Assembly: GCF_020731145.1 (NCBI RefSeq)
Contig: NZ_JAJFZN010000002.1
Span: 62,001-126,000 of the forward strand
Direction of reading: 5' to 3'
Source of the DNA: Sneathiella sp. HT1-7
Lineage (GTDB): Bacteria; Pseudomonadota; Alphaproteobacteria; Sneathiellales; Sneathiellaceae
Length of the DNA: 64,000 nucleotides
Positions 8,271-17,433 of the stretch are shown one piece after another; position 1 is the first letter of the stretch; every line of letters begins with the position of its first letter. Both the position numbers and the translations under genes were made by a program. Below the pieces are notes generated by a model. That model searched no databases, was not told where the DNA came from, and saw nothing but the letters and a program-made list of their open reading frames with translations.

Positions 8271-10000
8271 TGATTAAAAATGAAATGACAGGCGGTGAAG
8301 CGCTGGTTCGTATGCTGCTCGCACATAAAGCCGGTCCTATGTTTGGTATGGGAGGCTTTCAGCTTCTGCCATTCTATGACGCGGCGAGACGCTTGGGGCT
8401 TAACCACAATCTGATCAACGATGAACGTTGCGCGGTATTCGCGGCTGATGCCTATGCAAAGGTATCGAACCGAGTTGGTTTAGTGGATGCAACACTGGGG
8501 CCGGGGGCAACAAACCTTGTAACCGGTCTGGTGGAGGCCTTGAACGCGGGTTCTCCGATGGTAGCCATTATCGGTGACGCGCATCGCGATCATGCGGGCA
8601 AAAACATGACGCAGGAAACCGATCAGGTGTCCATTCTTCGTCCTGCCTGCAAGGAACTCCTTAAAATCGAGGCAATTCACCGTATTCCGGAAATCATGCG
8701 CCGTGCCTTTGCCGTTGCCACATCAGGCCGGCCCGGTCCTGTCGTTGTAAATGTGCCCGAAGACGTTGCCCATGGGACTTATAATTTCGAGCCGGAAGAG
8801 TTTGAGGTTGATGGCGCTCATTCCATGATGCCAGCACTTCGCTGCCGTCCGGATGCAGAGATGGCAGCAAAAGCCGCGGCTATGATTGCAACGGCGAAGC
8901 GACCCATGATACTCTGCGGCGGCGGTATCCATATTTCCGGCGCGCAAGAGGAAGTTACACGATTGGCGGAGGCTTGCAGTATCCCTGTCGCCCATACGCT
9001 TACGGGTAAAGGGTCAATTGCCTGTTCAAATCCGCTGAGTGCGGGTCTTTTTGGTCGTTACGATCGTATTGCAAATGACCTGATAGCCGAAAGTGATTGT
9101 CTGCTGGTGGTCGGGTGTAAGCTAGGTGAAATTGCCACTAAGCGATACACGATCCCGGAGGCCAATGGGCCGGTTATTCATCTCGATATCGTTGCCGAGG
9201 AAATGGGGCGGACGTATGAACCAGCATTGAAACTTTGGGGCGATGCTAAGTCCGGGTTGAAAGATCTATACGACCTGCTGGAAAACGGCGCCGGTGAACA
9301 GCGTCAAATGCGCGAAGACTATATTGCGGAAATCCCCGAGAAAATGGCTGCCTGGCGGGATGATGTGTCGGAGCGTCTTAATTCAGATGAAACGCCGGTT
9401 CATATGGCGCGGCTGATCACTGAAATCAATAAACTGCTGCCAGCAGATGGTTATCTTATTGCCGACGGCGGGTTTGCCGCACATTGGGGTGGATTGCTTT
9501 TCGATACTAAAAAGGCAGGCCGGGCATTTGTTCCGGATCGGGGATTTGCCTCAATCGGATACGGTTTGCCGGGATCGATGGGCGTACAGCTGGCCGAGCC
9601 AGAGGCAATCGTTGTCGGGATTACCGGCGATGGCGGCTTTAATATGGTTCTGGGTGAGCTTGAAACAGCCCGTAGAATGAACCTTGGTGTGACCATTATT
9701 GTCGTTAATAATGCCGCGTCAGGATATGTTAAGGCTCTGCAGCATCTGATGTATGGGGATGGCAACTACCAGTCTTCGGAATTGTCGGAAACCAACTATG
9801 CCAATGTCGCGAATGCTATGGGATGTCACGGAGTCCGCGTCGAAAGCCCGGATCAGTTGGAAGCCGCATTGCTCAGCGCATTTGCGGAAAAAGATCGCCC
9901 AAGTGTAGTCGATGTCGTCGTCACGAGAGACCCCGCAAGAATGCTTCCTGCGGTGGATAACAGGACCGTTCAGGTCAAAAAGGGAGACCGCGTGGCATAA
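8270..10000 (+). CDS. Thiamine-diphosphate-binding enzyme, acetolactate synthase-like
   Basis: Protein of 576 residues with the three-domain layout of the acetolactate synthase/decarboxylase superfamily. The N-terminal PYR domain has the catalytic Glu in NDERCAVFAADAYAK. The central domain contains ARLAEACSIP-like and GLFGRYDRI segments, and the PP domain has GDGGFNMVLGELETA starting at residue 453 with the closing Asn pair in VVNN. No regulatory subunit gene is near, which argues against a biosynthetic acetolactate synthase. Its position directly after the E1 beta gene (TAATG overlap) and before a TRAP transporter suggests a lyase or decarboxylase in catabolism of the imported acid. Substrate unknown. 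Confidence 0.88.
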   Translation: MIKNEMTGGEALVRMLLAHKAGPMFGMGGFQLLPFYDAARRLGLNHNLINDERCAVFAADAYAKVSNRVGLVDATLGPGATNLVTGLVEALNAGSPMVAIIGDAHRDHAGKNMTQETDQVSILRPACKELLKIEAIHRIPEIMRRAFAVATSGRPGPVVVNVPEDVAHGTYNFEPEEFEVDGAHSMMPALRCRPDAEMAAKAAAMIATAKRPMILCGGGIHISGAQEEVTRLAEACSIPVAHTLTGKGSIACSNPLSAGLFGRYDRIANDLIAESDCLLVVGCKLGEIATKRYTIPEANGPVIHLDIVAEEMGRTYEPALKLWGDAKSGLKDLYDLLENGAGEQRQMREDYIAEIPEKMAAWRDDVSERLNSDETPVHMARLITEINKLLPADGYLIADGGFAAHWGGLLFDTKKAGRAFVPDRGFASIGYGLPGSMGVQLAEPEAIVVGITGDGGFNMVLGELETARRMNLGVTIIVVNNAASGYVKALQHLMYGDGNYQSSELSETNYANVANAMGCHGVRVESPDQLEAALLSAFAEKDRPSVVDVVVTRDPARMLPAVDNRTVQVKKGDRVA

Positions 10001-10034
10001 TGCGCGGTTTATCATAATAGGGAAGGAAAAGACA

Positions 10035-11051
10035 ATGAAACTGTATGCTTTGCTTGCGTCCGCCTTAATCGGCGTTGCCAGTATTTCGCCGTCATATGCG
10101 GCCGATTATAAGTCAGAATATAAGGTCTCAACAGTAGTACCTGCGCCATTTCCATGGGGGCTAGCTGCTGACAAATGGATTGAGCTTGTGCGGGAGCGTT
10201 CTGACGGCCGGATTAATATGAAAGCTTATCCCGGCACACAGCTAGTGGCCGGTGAGCAGACCAAGGAATTTACCGCGGTACGTAAGGGTGCAATTGACAT
10301 GTCTGTCAGCTCCACCATTAACTGGTCGCCACAAATTCCGGAAATGAATATCTTCGCATTGCCGTTCCTGATCCCTGATTACAAGGCGATGGATGCTCTG
10401 ACCGGCGGTCCCGTTGGTGAGGAAATTTTTGAGATTGTTCGCTCCAAAGGTGTTGAGCCTCTGGCATGGGCTGAAAACGGATTTCGGGAACTGACTAACT
10501 CCAAAAGGGTTGTTCGGACGCCAGCTGATCTGGAAGGCATGAAAATCCGCGTGGTCGGTTCTCCGCTCTTTAATGACACATTCACGGCTTTCGGTGCAAA
10601 CCCGGCGCAGATGAGCTGGGCGGATGCAAAGCCGGCTCTGACAACCGGTGCGGTCGATGGTCAGGAAAATCCGCTGACGATCTTTACCATCGCCAAAATG
10701 CACCTTGTCGGCCAGAAATATGTCACGACTTGGGGATATGTTGCGGACCCGCTGATCTTTGCGGTTAGCCACAGAGTGTGGAAAGATTTTACTCCTGAAG
10801 ATCAGGAAATCCTTCGTCAAGCAGCGATTGATGCTGGTGCGTATGGCATCGAAGTGGCGCGTACAGGCCTGACCGAAGGCGATGACTCTCTTTATAAGTC
10901 GATTGAAGGTCTTGGTGTGACAGTGACGCATCTCACGGATGAAGAACGGCAACAATTTGTCGATGCGAGCCGTGGCGTGTATGAGAAATGGACGGAGATT
11001 GTCGGTCCGGATCTGGTGAAGAAAGCGGAAGAAAGCGTTGCTAACCGCTAA
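10035..11051 (+). CDS. TRAP transporter substrate-binding protein (DctP family)
   Basis: Periplasmic binding protein of 338 residues. The start at 10035 is chosen because an AGGGAAGGAAAAG ribosome site precedes it and a Sec signal peptide follows (MKLYALLASA, cleavage after SYA). The mature part has DctP features: PGTQLVAGEQTKEF, a substrate-carboxylate Arg region in GMKIRVVGSPLF, and DGQENPLT. It would capture an organic acid for the membrane subunits encoded next. The gene lies 34 bp after the acetolactate synthase-like gene, so the transporter is part of the same operon. A strong hairpin (11073-11118) separates it from the dctQ gene. Confidence 0.92.
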   Translation: MKLYALLASALIGVASISPSYAADYKSEYKVSTVVPAPFPWGLAADKWIELVRERSDGRINMKAYPGTQLVAGEQTKEFTAVRKGAIDMSVSSTINWSPQIPEMNIFALPFLIPDYKAMDALTGGPVGEEIFEIVRSKGVEPLAWAENGFRELTNSKRVVRTPADLEGMKIRVVGSPLFNDTFTAFGANPAQMSWADAKPALTTGAVDGQENPLTIFTIAKMHLVGQKYVTTWGYVADPLIFAVSHRVWKDFTPEDQEILRQAAIDAGAYGIEVARTGLTEGDDSLYKSIEGLGVTVTHLTDEERQQFVDASRGVYEKWTEIVGPDLVKKAEESVANR

Positions 11052-11072
11052 TTCGCTTTATTAAATATGGTG

Positions 11073-11118
11073 AGCCGGAGGGAGAGACACCGCAGTTGCG
11101 GAAAGTGGCCCTCCGGCT
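11073..11118 (+). promoter_or_regulatory. Stem-loop between TRAP binding-protein and small permease genes
   Basis: AGCCGGAGGG (11073-11082) pairs perfectly with CCCTCCGGCT (11109-11118) around a 26-nt loop. There is no U-run directly after it, so it is more likely an mRNA-stabilising or partial-attenuation hairpin than a full terminator. It sits 21 nt after the binding-protein stop codon. Confidence 0.65.
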
Positions 11119-11140
11119 TCTATAAGGTAAGTATGAGTTC

Positions 11141-11644
11141 ATGGAACAAGAAAACGCCGAAGAAACAGACGACAATCTGCAAGAAAAACATCCGTTTCGA
11201 ATAGAGGAGGCGGTTGGTGCCCTTGCGATGGGATTGATTTGTCTCATCAGTATCCTGAATGTTGTTGTTCGATATGCAACGAATGTCTCTTTTGCTTTCA
11301 CGGAGGAATATTCGGTTTTCCTTCTGGTGATTGTTACCTTCGTAGGAGCGGGGTTGGCCTATACCAATAAGGGCCATATCTGTATCAGCATTCTTGTGAA
11401 CCGGGCAGGCCCCGGCGGTAAATTCTTGCTCAATTCTGTTGCCTTCATCTCATCCGCAGGCATGTTCGCTCTGCTCGCCTATTACGGTTCGGATCTGGCT
11501 ATTGATGAGTATCTATTTGAAGAAACATCCCCGGCGCTTGGTTATCCCACATGGATTTATACCATGTGGCTCCCATTGCTTTCGATTGCGGTTCTTTTCC
11601 GCATTTTTCAGGTGCAATGGAATGAACTAAGGAATAAGACATGA
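11141..11644 (+). CDS. TRAP transporter small permease (DctQ family)
   Basis: Inner-membrane protein of 167 residues with four hydrophobic segments after a charged N-terminal tail (MEQENAEETDDNLQEKH). The helices begin at VGALAMGLICLISILNVVVRY, and the conserved FTEEYSVFLLVIVTFVGAG segment marks the DctQ family. It forms the membrane complex with the DctM protein whose gene overlaps its stop by 4 bases (ATGA). The start has an AAGGTAAG-type ribosome site; a second ATG 8 nt upstream is in another frame and closes quickly. Confidence 0.9.
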   Translation: MEQENAEETDDNLQEKHPFRIEEAVGALAMGLICLISILNVVVRYATNVSFAFTEEYSVFLLVIVTFVGAGLAYTNKGHICISILVNRAGPGGKFLLNSVAFISSAGMFALLAYYGSDLAIDEYLFEETSPALGYPTWIYTMWLPLLSIAVLFRIFQVQWNELRNKT

Positions 11645-12933
11645 GCGCACATGTCATTCTCCTCGGATCATTTTTCCTCATTCTAATATCCGGGGCACCG
11701 ATTTCAGTAGCGCTTGGACTGTCCGGTGTCATTGCCATATTCTTTGGCCTCGATATGGATGCCGTCGCGAATATGAGCACCATTACCTACGCCAGTATCG
11801 CCAAATACCCCTTGATCGCCATCCCGCTGTTTATTCTGACGGGCATGATTTTCGAGAGATCGGGTGTAGCGGAGAGACTGGTCGAATTATCACGGGCGAT
11901 TGTCGGGCCAAGGCGCGGCGGCCTCGCGCTAGTTGCTATTCTGGTTTGTCTTATTATGGGCGGTATGTCCGGATCAGGGCCCGCGGATGCAGCCGCGGTC
12001 GCAACCGTCATGATCCCTAGCATGTTGAAGGAAGGATACCCACGCGCGTTTTCTGCAAGCATCATTGCCGCGTCTGCCTCCACTGCTATCCTGATTCCGC
12101 CGTCCATCGCACTGATCGTTTACTCGATCATGGTGCCGGGTGTCGATTTGCGGGCCTTATTCGCCGCCGGACTGTTTCCGGGGCTACTCGCAGGATTGGC
12201 CGTTGCGATACCGGCACTTATCATTAGTCGCCGAAAAGGGTTTGGCGCTATCGATTCTGGACGTCCACCGCTTGGAAAGAGCTTCGTTCGGGCATTGCCG
12301 GGTCTATTTGCGCCAGTCATTATCCTGGGGGGGCTGAGGAGCGGATTATTTACCCCGACGGAGGCCGCTGCAGTCGCAGTCTTTTACGGTTTGATCGTCG
12401 GTCTATTCCTGCACCGTTCCATGAATATGCGGGACATTTACAATGTCCTTGCCGAAGCCGCACAGATTTCTGCGGTTGTGATGATCATTATTTCGCTCGC
12501 CGGAATATTTGCTTTTGCCGGGTCTATCCTTGGTACCTTCGACGCGGCGGCGAGCCATATACTGTCAATCTCGGATTCACCGATGGTTGTTCTCATCTTG
12601 GTGATGGCAATTATCTTGCTTGCCGGAATGGTTCTCGATGGGGTGTCGATCTATTTGATCGCCCTGCCATTGCTTATGCCGATTATGGCGACACTCGGGT
12701 GGAACCAGGTATGGTTTGGCGTTTTGATGGCCATGAACGTTGCGATTGGCCAATTTACACCACCGGTTGCCGTTAATTTGATGGTAACGGCGAAGATCGC
12801 CAACGTACCGATTGAGGCGACGATGCGGTGGGTATTTTGGCCTATTGTCGCGATGATCGGTTCCGTCGGGTTGGTTATCGCTTTTCCATCGATCGCGCTA
12901 TGGCTGCCAACCGTGCTCGGATATAAAGTGTGA
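11641..12933 (+). CDS. TRAP transporter large permease (DctM family)
   Basis: Inner-membrane transport subunit of 430 residues with about 12 hydrophobic segments. DctM hallmarks include GMSGSGPADAAAVATVMIPSM, STAILIPPSIALIVYS and TPTEAAAVAVFYGLIVG. It completes the P-Q-M set (10035-12933), which imports an organic anion driven by Na+. It is the last gene of the IclR-E1-ThDP-TRAP operon. A short hairpin at 12984-13008 follows but lacks a U-tract. Confidence 0.92.
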   Translation: MSAHVILLGSFFLILISGAPISVALGLSGVIAIFFGLDMDAVANMSTITYASIAKYPLIAIPLFILTGMIFERSGVAERLVELSRAIVGPRRGGLALVAILVCLIMGGMSGSGPADAAAVATVMIPSMLKEGYPRAFSASIIAASASTAILIPPSIALIVYSIMVPGVDLRALFAAGLFPGLLAGLAVAIPALIISRRKGFGAIDSGRPPLGKSFVRALPGLFAPVIILGGLRSGLFTPTEAAAVAVFYGLIVGLFLHRSMNMRDIYNVLAEAAQISAVVMIIISLAGIFAFAGSILGTFDAAASHILSISDSPMVVLILVMAIILLAGMVLDGVSIYLIALPLLMPIMATLGWNQVWFGVLMAMNVAIGQFTPPVAVNLMVTAKIANVPIEATMRWVFWPIVAMIGSVGLVIAFPSIALWLPTVLGYKV

Positions 12934-13035
12934 TTTTCTTCGCGCCGGCGAGAACCTTCTATCGATCCAGATGACAATTCCGCCCGTCCATGACATGATT
13001 ATGGACGGTGTATGTGAATAACGAAGGGTGATGTC

Positions 13036-13941
13036 ATGCGGTGGCGGGGCAGACGGCGTAGCGACAATATCGAAGATAGGCGTGGACAGACAAGTACTGG
13101 AGGCCTCGGTCGGGGCCGGGGAATGCCAATACGGCTACCAAGAGGTCGTGGCGGCAAACTCGGCATTGTCGGTATTCTTGTCGTCGTTGGCATCTCACTC
13201 TTTCTTGGTATCGATCCAACGGCCCTGCTGCAGGGGGGCATACAATCTGGCGGAATGCAGTCGCAGCCTCAACCGAAAATAAGCCGTTCCGGGGCTGATG
13301 ATGAACTCAGCAAGTTTGTCTCTGTCGTATTGGCAGATACGGAAGATACCTGGCACGCATTATTCGAAAGCGCAGATCGGCGCTATCAGGAGCCGGCGCT
13401 GGTCCTCTTTTCCGATGCCGTGCAGTCCGCGTGCGGTTTCGCACAATCTGCTATGGGCCCGTTTTATTGCCCAGGAGACCAGAAAGTTTACCTCGATCTG
13501 GCTTTTTTTCAGGAATTGCATGATCGGTTTGGCGCTCCGGGTGACTTTGCGCAAGCCTATGTGATTGCGCATGAAGTAGGACATCATGTTCAGACATTGC
13601 TCGGCATCTCCCAGAAAGTTCACGAGCAAAGAGGCCAAGTAGGTAAGGTTGAAGGCAATAAACTATCAGTTCGCCTTGAGTTGCAGGCCGACTGCTTTGC
13701 CGGAATTTGGGCATATAATGCTGATCGTTCACGTAATCTTCTGGAGGCAGGAGATATAGAGGAAGCCCTTAATGCGGCCACGGCGATCGGTGATGATCGG
13801 CTGCAGAAGCAGTCCAGCGGCCGGGTCGTGCCGGATTCCTTTACGCACGGGTCGTCAAAGCAGCGTGTGAAGTGGTTTATGACCGGGTTTGAAAATGGCG
13901 ACGTCCGTAAATGTGACACCTTCAGCACGAACAATTTATAG
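13036..13941 (+). CDS. Neutral zinc metallopeptidase (YpfJ/PF04228 family)
   Basis: Putative membrane-anchored peptidase of 301 residues. A basic, Arg/Gly-rich N-terminal tail is followed by one transmembrane segment (about residues 41-59) and then the extracytoplasmic domain. The zinc motif HEVGHH spans residues 179-184, with a third ligand likely in the later ELQADCFAGIW segment. Cys133 and Cys145 could form a disulfide. The short spacing from dctM (102 bp) does not prove cotranscription, and the function is unrelated to the upstream pathway. A bidirectional terminator follows. Physiological substrates of this family are unknown. Confidence 0.88.
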   Translation: MRWRGRRRSDNIEDRRGQTSTGGLGRGRGMPIRLPRGRGGKLGIVGILVVVGISLFLGIDPTALLQGGIQSGGMQSQPQPKISRSGADDELSKFVSVVLADTEDTWHALFESADRRYQEPALVLFSDAVQSACGFAQSAMGPFYCPGDQKVYLDLAFFQELHDRFGAPGDFAQAYVIAHEVGHHVQTLLGISQKVHEQRGQVGKVEGNKLSVRLELQADCFAGIWAYNADRSRNLLEAGDIEEALNAATAIGDDRLQKQSSGRVVPDSFTHGSSKQRVKWFMTGFENGDVRKCDTFSTNNL

Positions 13942-13981
13942 ATAATCATCTATTACAGTTCCATACATGAGCCAAAGAAAA

Positions 13982-14023
13982 ACCCCGCTGCGCGGAATAA
14001 CGTTTGCGCAACGGGGTGTTTTT
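13982..14023. terminator. Bidirectional rho-independent terminator
   Basis: ACCCCGCTGCGC (13982-13993) pairs with GCGCAACGGGGT (14006-14017), one mismatch in 12, loop 12 nt. It is followed by a run of five T on the plus strand and preceded by AAAGAAAAA, which is a T-rich tail for the minus strand. It lies between the convergent metallopeptidase and dctM genes. Confidence 0.85.
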
Positions 14024-14048
14024 CAACCTTTAGAGTCAGATCCAGGTC

Positions 14049-15374
14049 TTACTGGAACAGGTAGTTCGGTAGCCACAACGCAATTGCCGGGAATAGGACA
14101 ATCAAGAACAGTCCGGTCAATTCGACAAGAGTATAGGGGCCAACCGACCAGTAGATATCCTTCATTGTTACATCTGGAGGGGCAACGGATCTTAAGTAGA
14201 ACAAGTTGAACCCGAACGGTGGCGTCATATAGCTGATTTCCATCATCACTACGAACAGGATGCCAAACCAAACCGGATCAAACCCGTGGCTTGCGACCAG
14301 TGGCAGGAAGACGGGCAGGGTAATCAGCATAATACCGACAGGATCCAGCACCATTCCGAGTAGGAACAGAACAAACATCATGAAGGCGAGAGCACCCCAT
14401 TTCCCACCGGGAATTTGTTGAGTCATATGGGTAATGAATTCTTCGGCACCCATTGCGGTATAGGCCATGGAATAGGCATGTGCCGCAAACACGATCCAGG
14501 TAATGATTGTCGTGAGACGGAAAGTCCGAAGCGAGGATTCCGAAATTACCTTCCATGTCAGTTTACGGTTTATCGCGCTGGCAACCAATGCACCAAAGAC
14601 CCCAACTGCGGCGGCCTCCGTCACGGTAGCATAGCCACCAAATATTGCGCCAAGAACGATGAAGATGATGAAAATCGGCAGGAAAACCGAACGCAACGCG
14701 CGCAGCTTTTCTCCCCAATCTGCTCGTTCTTCTTTTGGTAGAGATGGCCCTAAATGAGGCTGGAACCAGCATCTGACCCCGATATAGATGGATACCAGAG
14801 CAAAAAGAAGCAAGCCCGGGAACACACCGGCAGCGAACAATTTGCCAACCGAGACTTCGGTAATAAGCGCATAAAGAACCATAAGGATCGACGGCGGGAT
14901 CAATATGCCCCAACCGCCACCGGCGTTGATGGCGCCAAGGGCAAGACGTTTATCGTAGCCTCTGTCGAGCATTTGCGGCAGGGCGATCGTCCCCATTGTC
15001 ACAACAGCCGCGCCGGATATTCCCGACATGGCCGCGAAGATTGTACAAATACCGACAGTACCGATGGCGAGGCCGCCTTTCACCCCCCCCCACCATAAAT
15101 GCATCATTCGGTAAAGGTCATGCGCGACACCGCTTCGTTCCAGCAGCATGGCCATGAAAACATAGAGCGGTATCGCAATGAGTGAGGATGTCTCCATCAA
15201 ATCCCACATTTTCGAAGCGATCAGATAAAAGGCAATCGGGCCCTGTTCGAAATAAAGAAAGATAATCGACAGCCCACCAAGGACGAAAGCGAGCGGCACT
15301 CCGAGCATGATAAACAGGAACAAGAGGCCGAAAAAGAGGAGGGTAAGAACCTCAATACTTAGGAGATCATACAT
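14049..15374 (-). CDS. TRAP transporter large permease (DctM family)
   Basis: Inner-membrane subunit of 441 residues, about 12 hydrophobic segments. Family motifs are MSGISGAAVVTMGTIALPQML, GGGWGILIPPSILMVLYA and ATVTEAAAVGVFGALVAS. The start overlaps the dctQ stop by one base (TAATG). The C-terminal region MEISYMTPPFGFNLFYLRSV is typical of the branch often linked to 2-oxo-acid or aromatic-acid transport, though this does not define a substrate. Last gene of the P-Q-M operon read on the minus strand; ends at the bidirectional terminator. Confidence 0.92.
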   Translation of the reverse strand: MYDLLSIEVLTLLFFGLLFLFIMLGVPLAFVLGGLSIIFLYFEQGPIAFYLIASKMWDLMETSSLIAIPLYVFMAMLLERSGVAHDLYRMMHLWWGGVKGGLAIGTVGICTIFAAMSGISGAAVVTMGTIALPQMLDRGYDKRLALGAINAGGGWGILIPPSILMVLYALITEVSVGKLFAAGVFPGLLLFALVSIYIGVRCWFQPHLGPSLPKEERADWGEKLRALRSVFLPIFIIFIVLGAIFGGYATVTEAAAVGVFGALVASAINRKLTWKVISESSLRTFRLTTIITWIVFAAHAYSMAYTAMGAEEFITHMTQQIPGGKWGALAFMMFVLFLLGMVLDPVGIMLITLPVFLPLVASHGFDPVWFGILFVVMMEISYMTPPFGFNLFYLRSVAPPDVTMKDIYWSVGPYTLVELTGLFLIVLFPAIALWLPNYLFQ

Positions 15375-15940
15375 TAAACAGTTTCCTTTTCGTCATGCTC
15401 ATCATCCTGTATCGGACCAAAGGCGGTTTCATCAACTTCGATGCCGCAAAGGATCATGATGTCAGCTATCAGCTTTACAATTCCTTGTAACAGCAGCAGG
15501 AATGCAGCGACGAAAATCATCGATTTCGATGGCCATATAGCCGGTCGCCAAGTGGTTTCATAACTGACTTCAAGGCGGGCGATGCTATCAGATGCCATCG
15601 AATAGGCCTCAGTAAGCAGGACGCCGAGGAAAAGGAAAAACAGGAAGGACGTTGCGATGTCAGTCAGCGCTTTCTGCTTTTTTGTGAAGTTGCCATAGAA
15701 AAGGTCGACATTGACGTGATCGCGCCTGGCGAGCAGATAACCGCCGCCGATAATTGCGTATATACCGAACACAATTTTTGATGCTAACGCGGACCAAGAT
15801 ATTGGACTTTGCGTTATATAACGCATAATTACGTCGCTGAGCAGCAATACAAACAAAATGAGAACGGCATAACTTGCGAGCCGACCGATCTTGGCGTTTG
15901 TATTCGTTACTGCGCGAGCAAAAGCTGTTAAGGCAGCCAT
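15374..15940 (-). CDS. TRAP transporter small permease (DctQ family)
   Basis: Inner-membrane subunit of 188 residues with four hydrophobic segments. The N-terminal helix starts near YAVLILFVLLLSDVIMRY, followed by the conserved IIGGGYLLARRDHVNVDLFYG segment. An acidic C-terminal tail ends EHDEKE. It is coupled to dctM by a one-base stop/start overlap. A GGGAGAA ribosome site precedes the ATG at 15940. A 177-bp spacer with an inverted repeat separates it from the upstream binding-protein gene. Confidence 0.9.
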   Translation of the reverse strand: MAALTAFARAVTNTNAKIGRLASYAVLILFVLLLSDVIMRYITQSPISWSALASKIVFGIYAIIGGGYLLARRDHVNVDLFYGNFTKKQKALTDIATSFLFFLFLGVLLTEAYSMASDSIARLEVSYETTWRPAIWPSKSMIFVAAFLLLLQGIVKLIADIMILCGIEVDETAFGPIQDDEHDEKETV

Positions 15941-15971
15941 GATATTCTCCCGTAAAAATTGACTAAAGCGA

Positions 15972-15993
15972 CTTGCTAGTGTTCACTAACAAG
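15972..15993 (-). promoter_or_regulatory. Stem-loop between TRAP binding-protein and small permease genes
   Basis: CTTGCTAGTG (15972-15981) and CACTAACAAG (15984-15993) form a near-perfect inverted repeat with one mismatch, in the dctP-dctQ spacer and 32 bp before the dctQ start. It has no U-tract. Likely an mRNA-processing or stabilising hairpin, or a protein-binding dyad. Confidence 0.45.
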
Positions 15994-16117
15994 CCCAATC
16001 AATCCCAAAAAAGGTCAAGTTTACCGTCGTCTCACCGCAACCCGCTGCTGCATTTGCAACGAATTGCGGATGAGATTAAGTTAGCTTGTGCCAAATTTTT
16101 GACAGATAAAATGGGCC

Positions 16118-17158
16118 TTATACGTAGCCCATGCCCTTGAGGAAACTGGTAAGCATTTCGCTTGCTTTTGTCGCGTTTCCGCCCTTGGCACCTTCTTCAG
16201 CCAGAATTGCCGCTGATGCCTCAGCGAATTTCTTCTGAACATCAGCCGGGAACTGAGCAACTGTTATATTCTGCTCTGCGAAGCCTTTTGACAGGGCAAG
16301 CTTCTCTTTATACTGATACTCGGTTGTGCGTTTCCAGAAACGCATGTCGAGAAGTGTGAAGAACTCTTTGCGGAGTTCCGGTGACAGGTTATCAATTGCC
16401 TGTTGATTCATGATCAAGGTGTCAACCGCTAGACCTAGAGTTGGCTTCATATGGAATTTGGCAACTTCCCAGAGGCTCATGGACATAGCGCCCTGTGCAG
16501 CGCCCCAATGTGCGCCGTCAACAACCCCGCTGGCCAGGCTCGAATACAGTTCAGGGCCGGCAACATATTGCGTTGACGCACCCGCGGCTTCCAGGAATTT
16601 CTGGTAGCTACCGGAAGAACGCAGTTTCAGTGTTGAGAAGTCATCAATGGAATTGATCTCTTTTGAAACAACCAGCTCCGTCGGATAGACTTTTTCGGCG
16701 CGGCTTACGACGCCATGAACCGCGAGGTCTTCGTTGAACAGATCCTCGAAACCCATGTTCTTGAGGAAATGAGCAAACTCCCATGGCTCACGGAAAGTGC
16801 CCGGAACACCAAGAGCAATACCTGCTGTCGGGGCTTCACCCAGGATATAGCCGGGAGAGATTGTGCCCATTTCAACCACTCCTTTACGGACGATGTTGAA
16901 GATTTCACCGCCTTTTGCAAATTCACCTGCACCAAAGAGCTGCAGTTCAAACTGCCCATCGGTGTTTTCTTTAAGTTCTTTTGCGATTAAGGCGAGGCTG
17001 TCGCCATAGGAAGAGGATGCCTTTGGCCAATGCGACTGCACCTTCCATGTGACCTTCTCGGCTGCTGCTGCTTTGCCGATGAAGGCTGGAGCAGCGAGTG
17101 CAGCTGCACCGCCTGCCAATGCGCCGCGCCGACTGATTACATTCGTTTCTTTTGTCAT
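16118..17158 (-). CDS. TRAP transporter substrate-binding protein (DctP family), Tat-type signal
   Basis: Periplasmic binding protein of 346 residues. The N-terminus carries a twin-arginine motif (SRRGAL) followed by an Ala-rich hydrophobic stretch and an AAAA cleavage region, so export by the Tat system is predicted. Mature features include GAGEFAKGGEIFNIVRKGVV, LKLRSSGSYQKFLEAAG and SGVVDGAHWGAAQGAMSM. The last resembles the branch that binds 2-oxo acids or bulky carboxylates, sometimes as dimers. It heads the minus-strand P-Q-M operon. A GGGAGAAATATC ribosome site precedes the ATG at 17158. Ligand not assignable. Confidence 0.92.
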   Translation of the reverse strand: MTKETNVISRRGALAGGAAALAAPAFIGKAAAAEKVTWKVQSHWPKASSSYGDSLALIAKELKENTDGQFELQLFGAGEFAKGGEIFNIVRKGVVEMGTISPGYILGEAPTAGIALGVPGTFREPWEFAHFLKNMGFEDLFNEDLAVHGVVSRAEKVYPTELVVSKEINSIDDFSTLKLRSSGSYQKFLEAAGASTQYVAGPELYSSLASGVVDGAHWGAAQGAMSMSLWEVAKFHMKPTLGLAVDTLIMNQQAIDNLSPELRKEFFTLLDMRFWKRTTEYQYKEKLALSKGFAEQNITVAQFPADVQKKFAEASAAILAEEGAKGGNATKASEMLTSFLKGMGYV

Positions 17159-17433
17159 GATATTTCTCCCGTTGTGCGTTTGTACTGCCCTGTTAAAACA
17201 GTCAAATTATTGTTATCTTGCCGCAACTATCTTTTATCGGGAATAAGCATTATCGCATCGACCTGTTCACTGAAATTAGCATCAGTTTGTTTTTTAATAG
17301 GCCTGCAACAATACATTCCAATTTTATGGTATAATAAAGAATTCTGATTTACAAGCCGTTGCGTAACCTCATCGCTAATACTCGAAGGTGCCAGAAAGGG
17401 TGTTGGCCATTAAGGGTTGAATTTGAGCTCGAT

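Noticed and set aside
12984-13008. Hairpin after the first dctM gene (CCGTCCAT with ATGGACGG)
   Set aside because: Only 8 bp and no T-run follows, so I did not call it a terminator.
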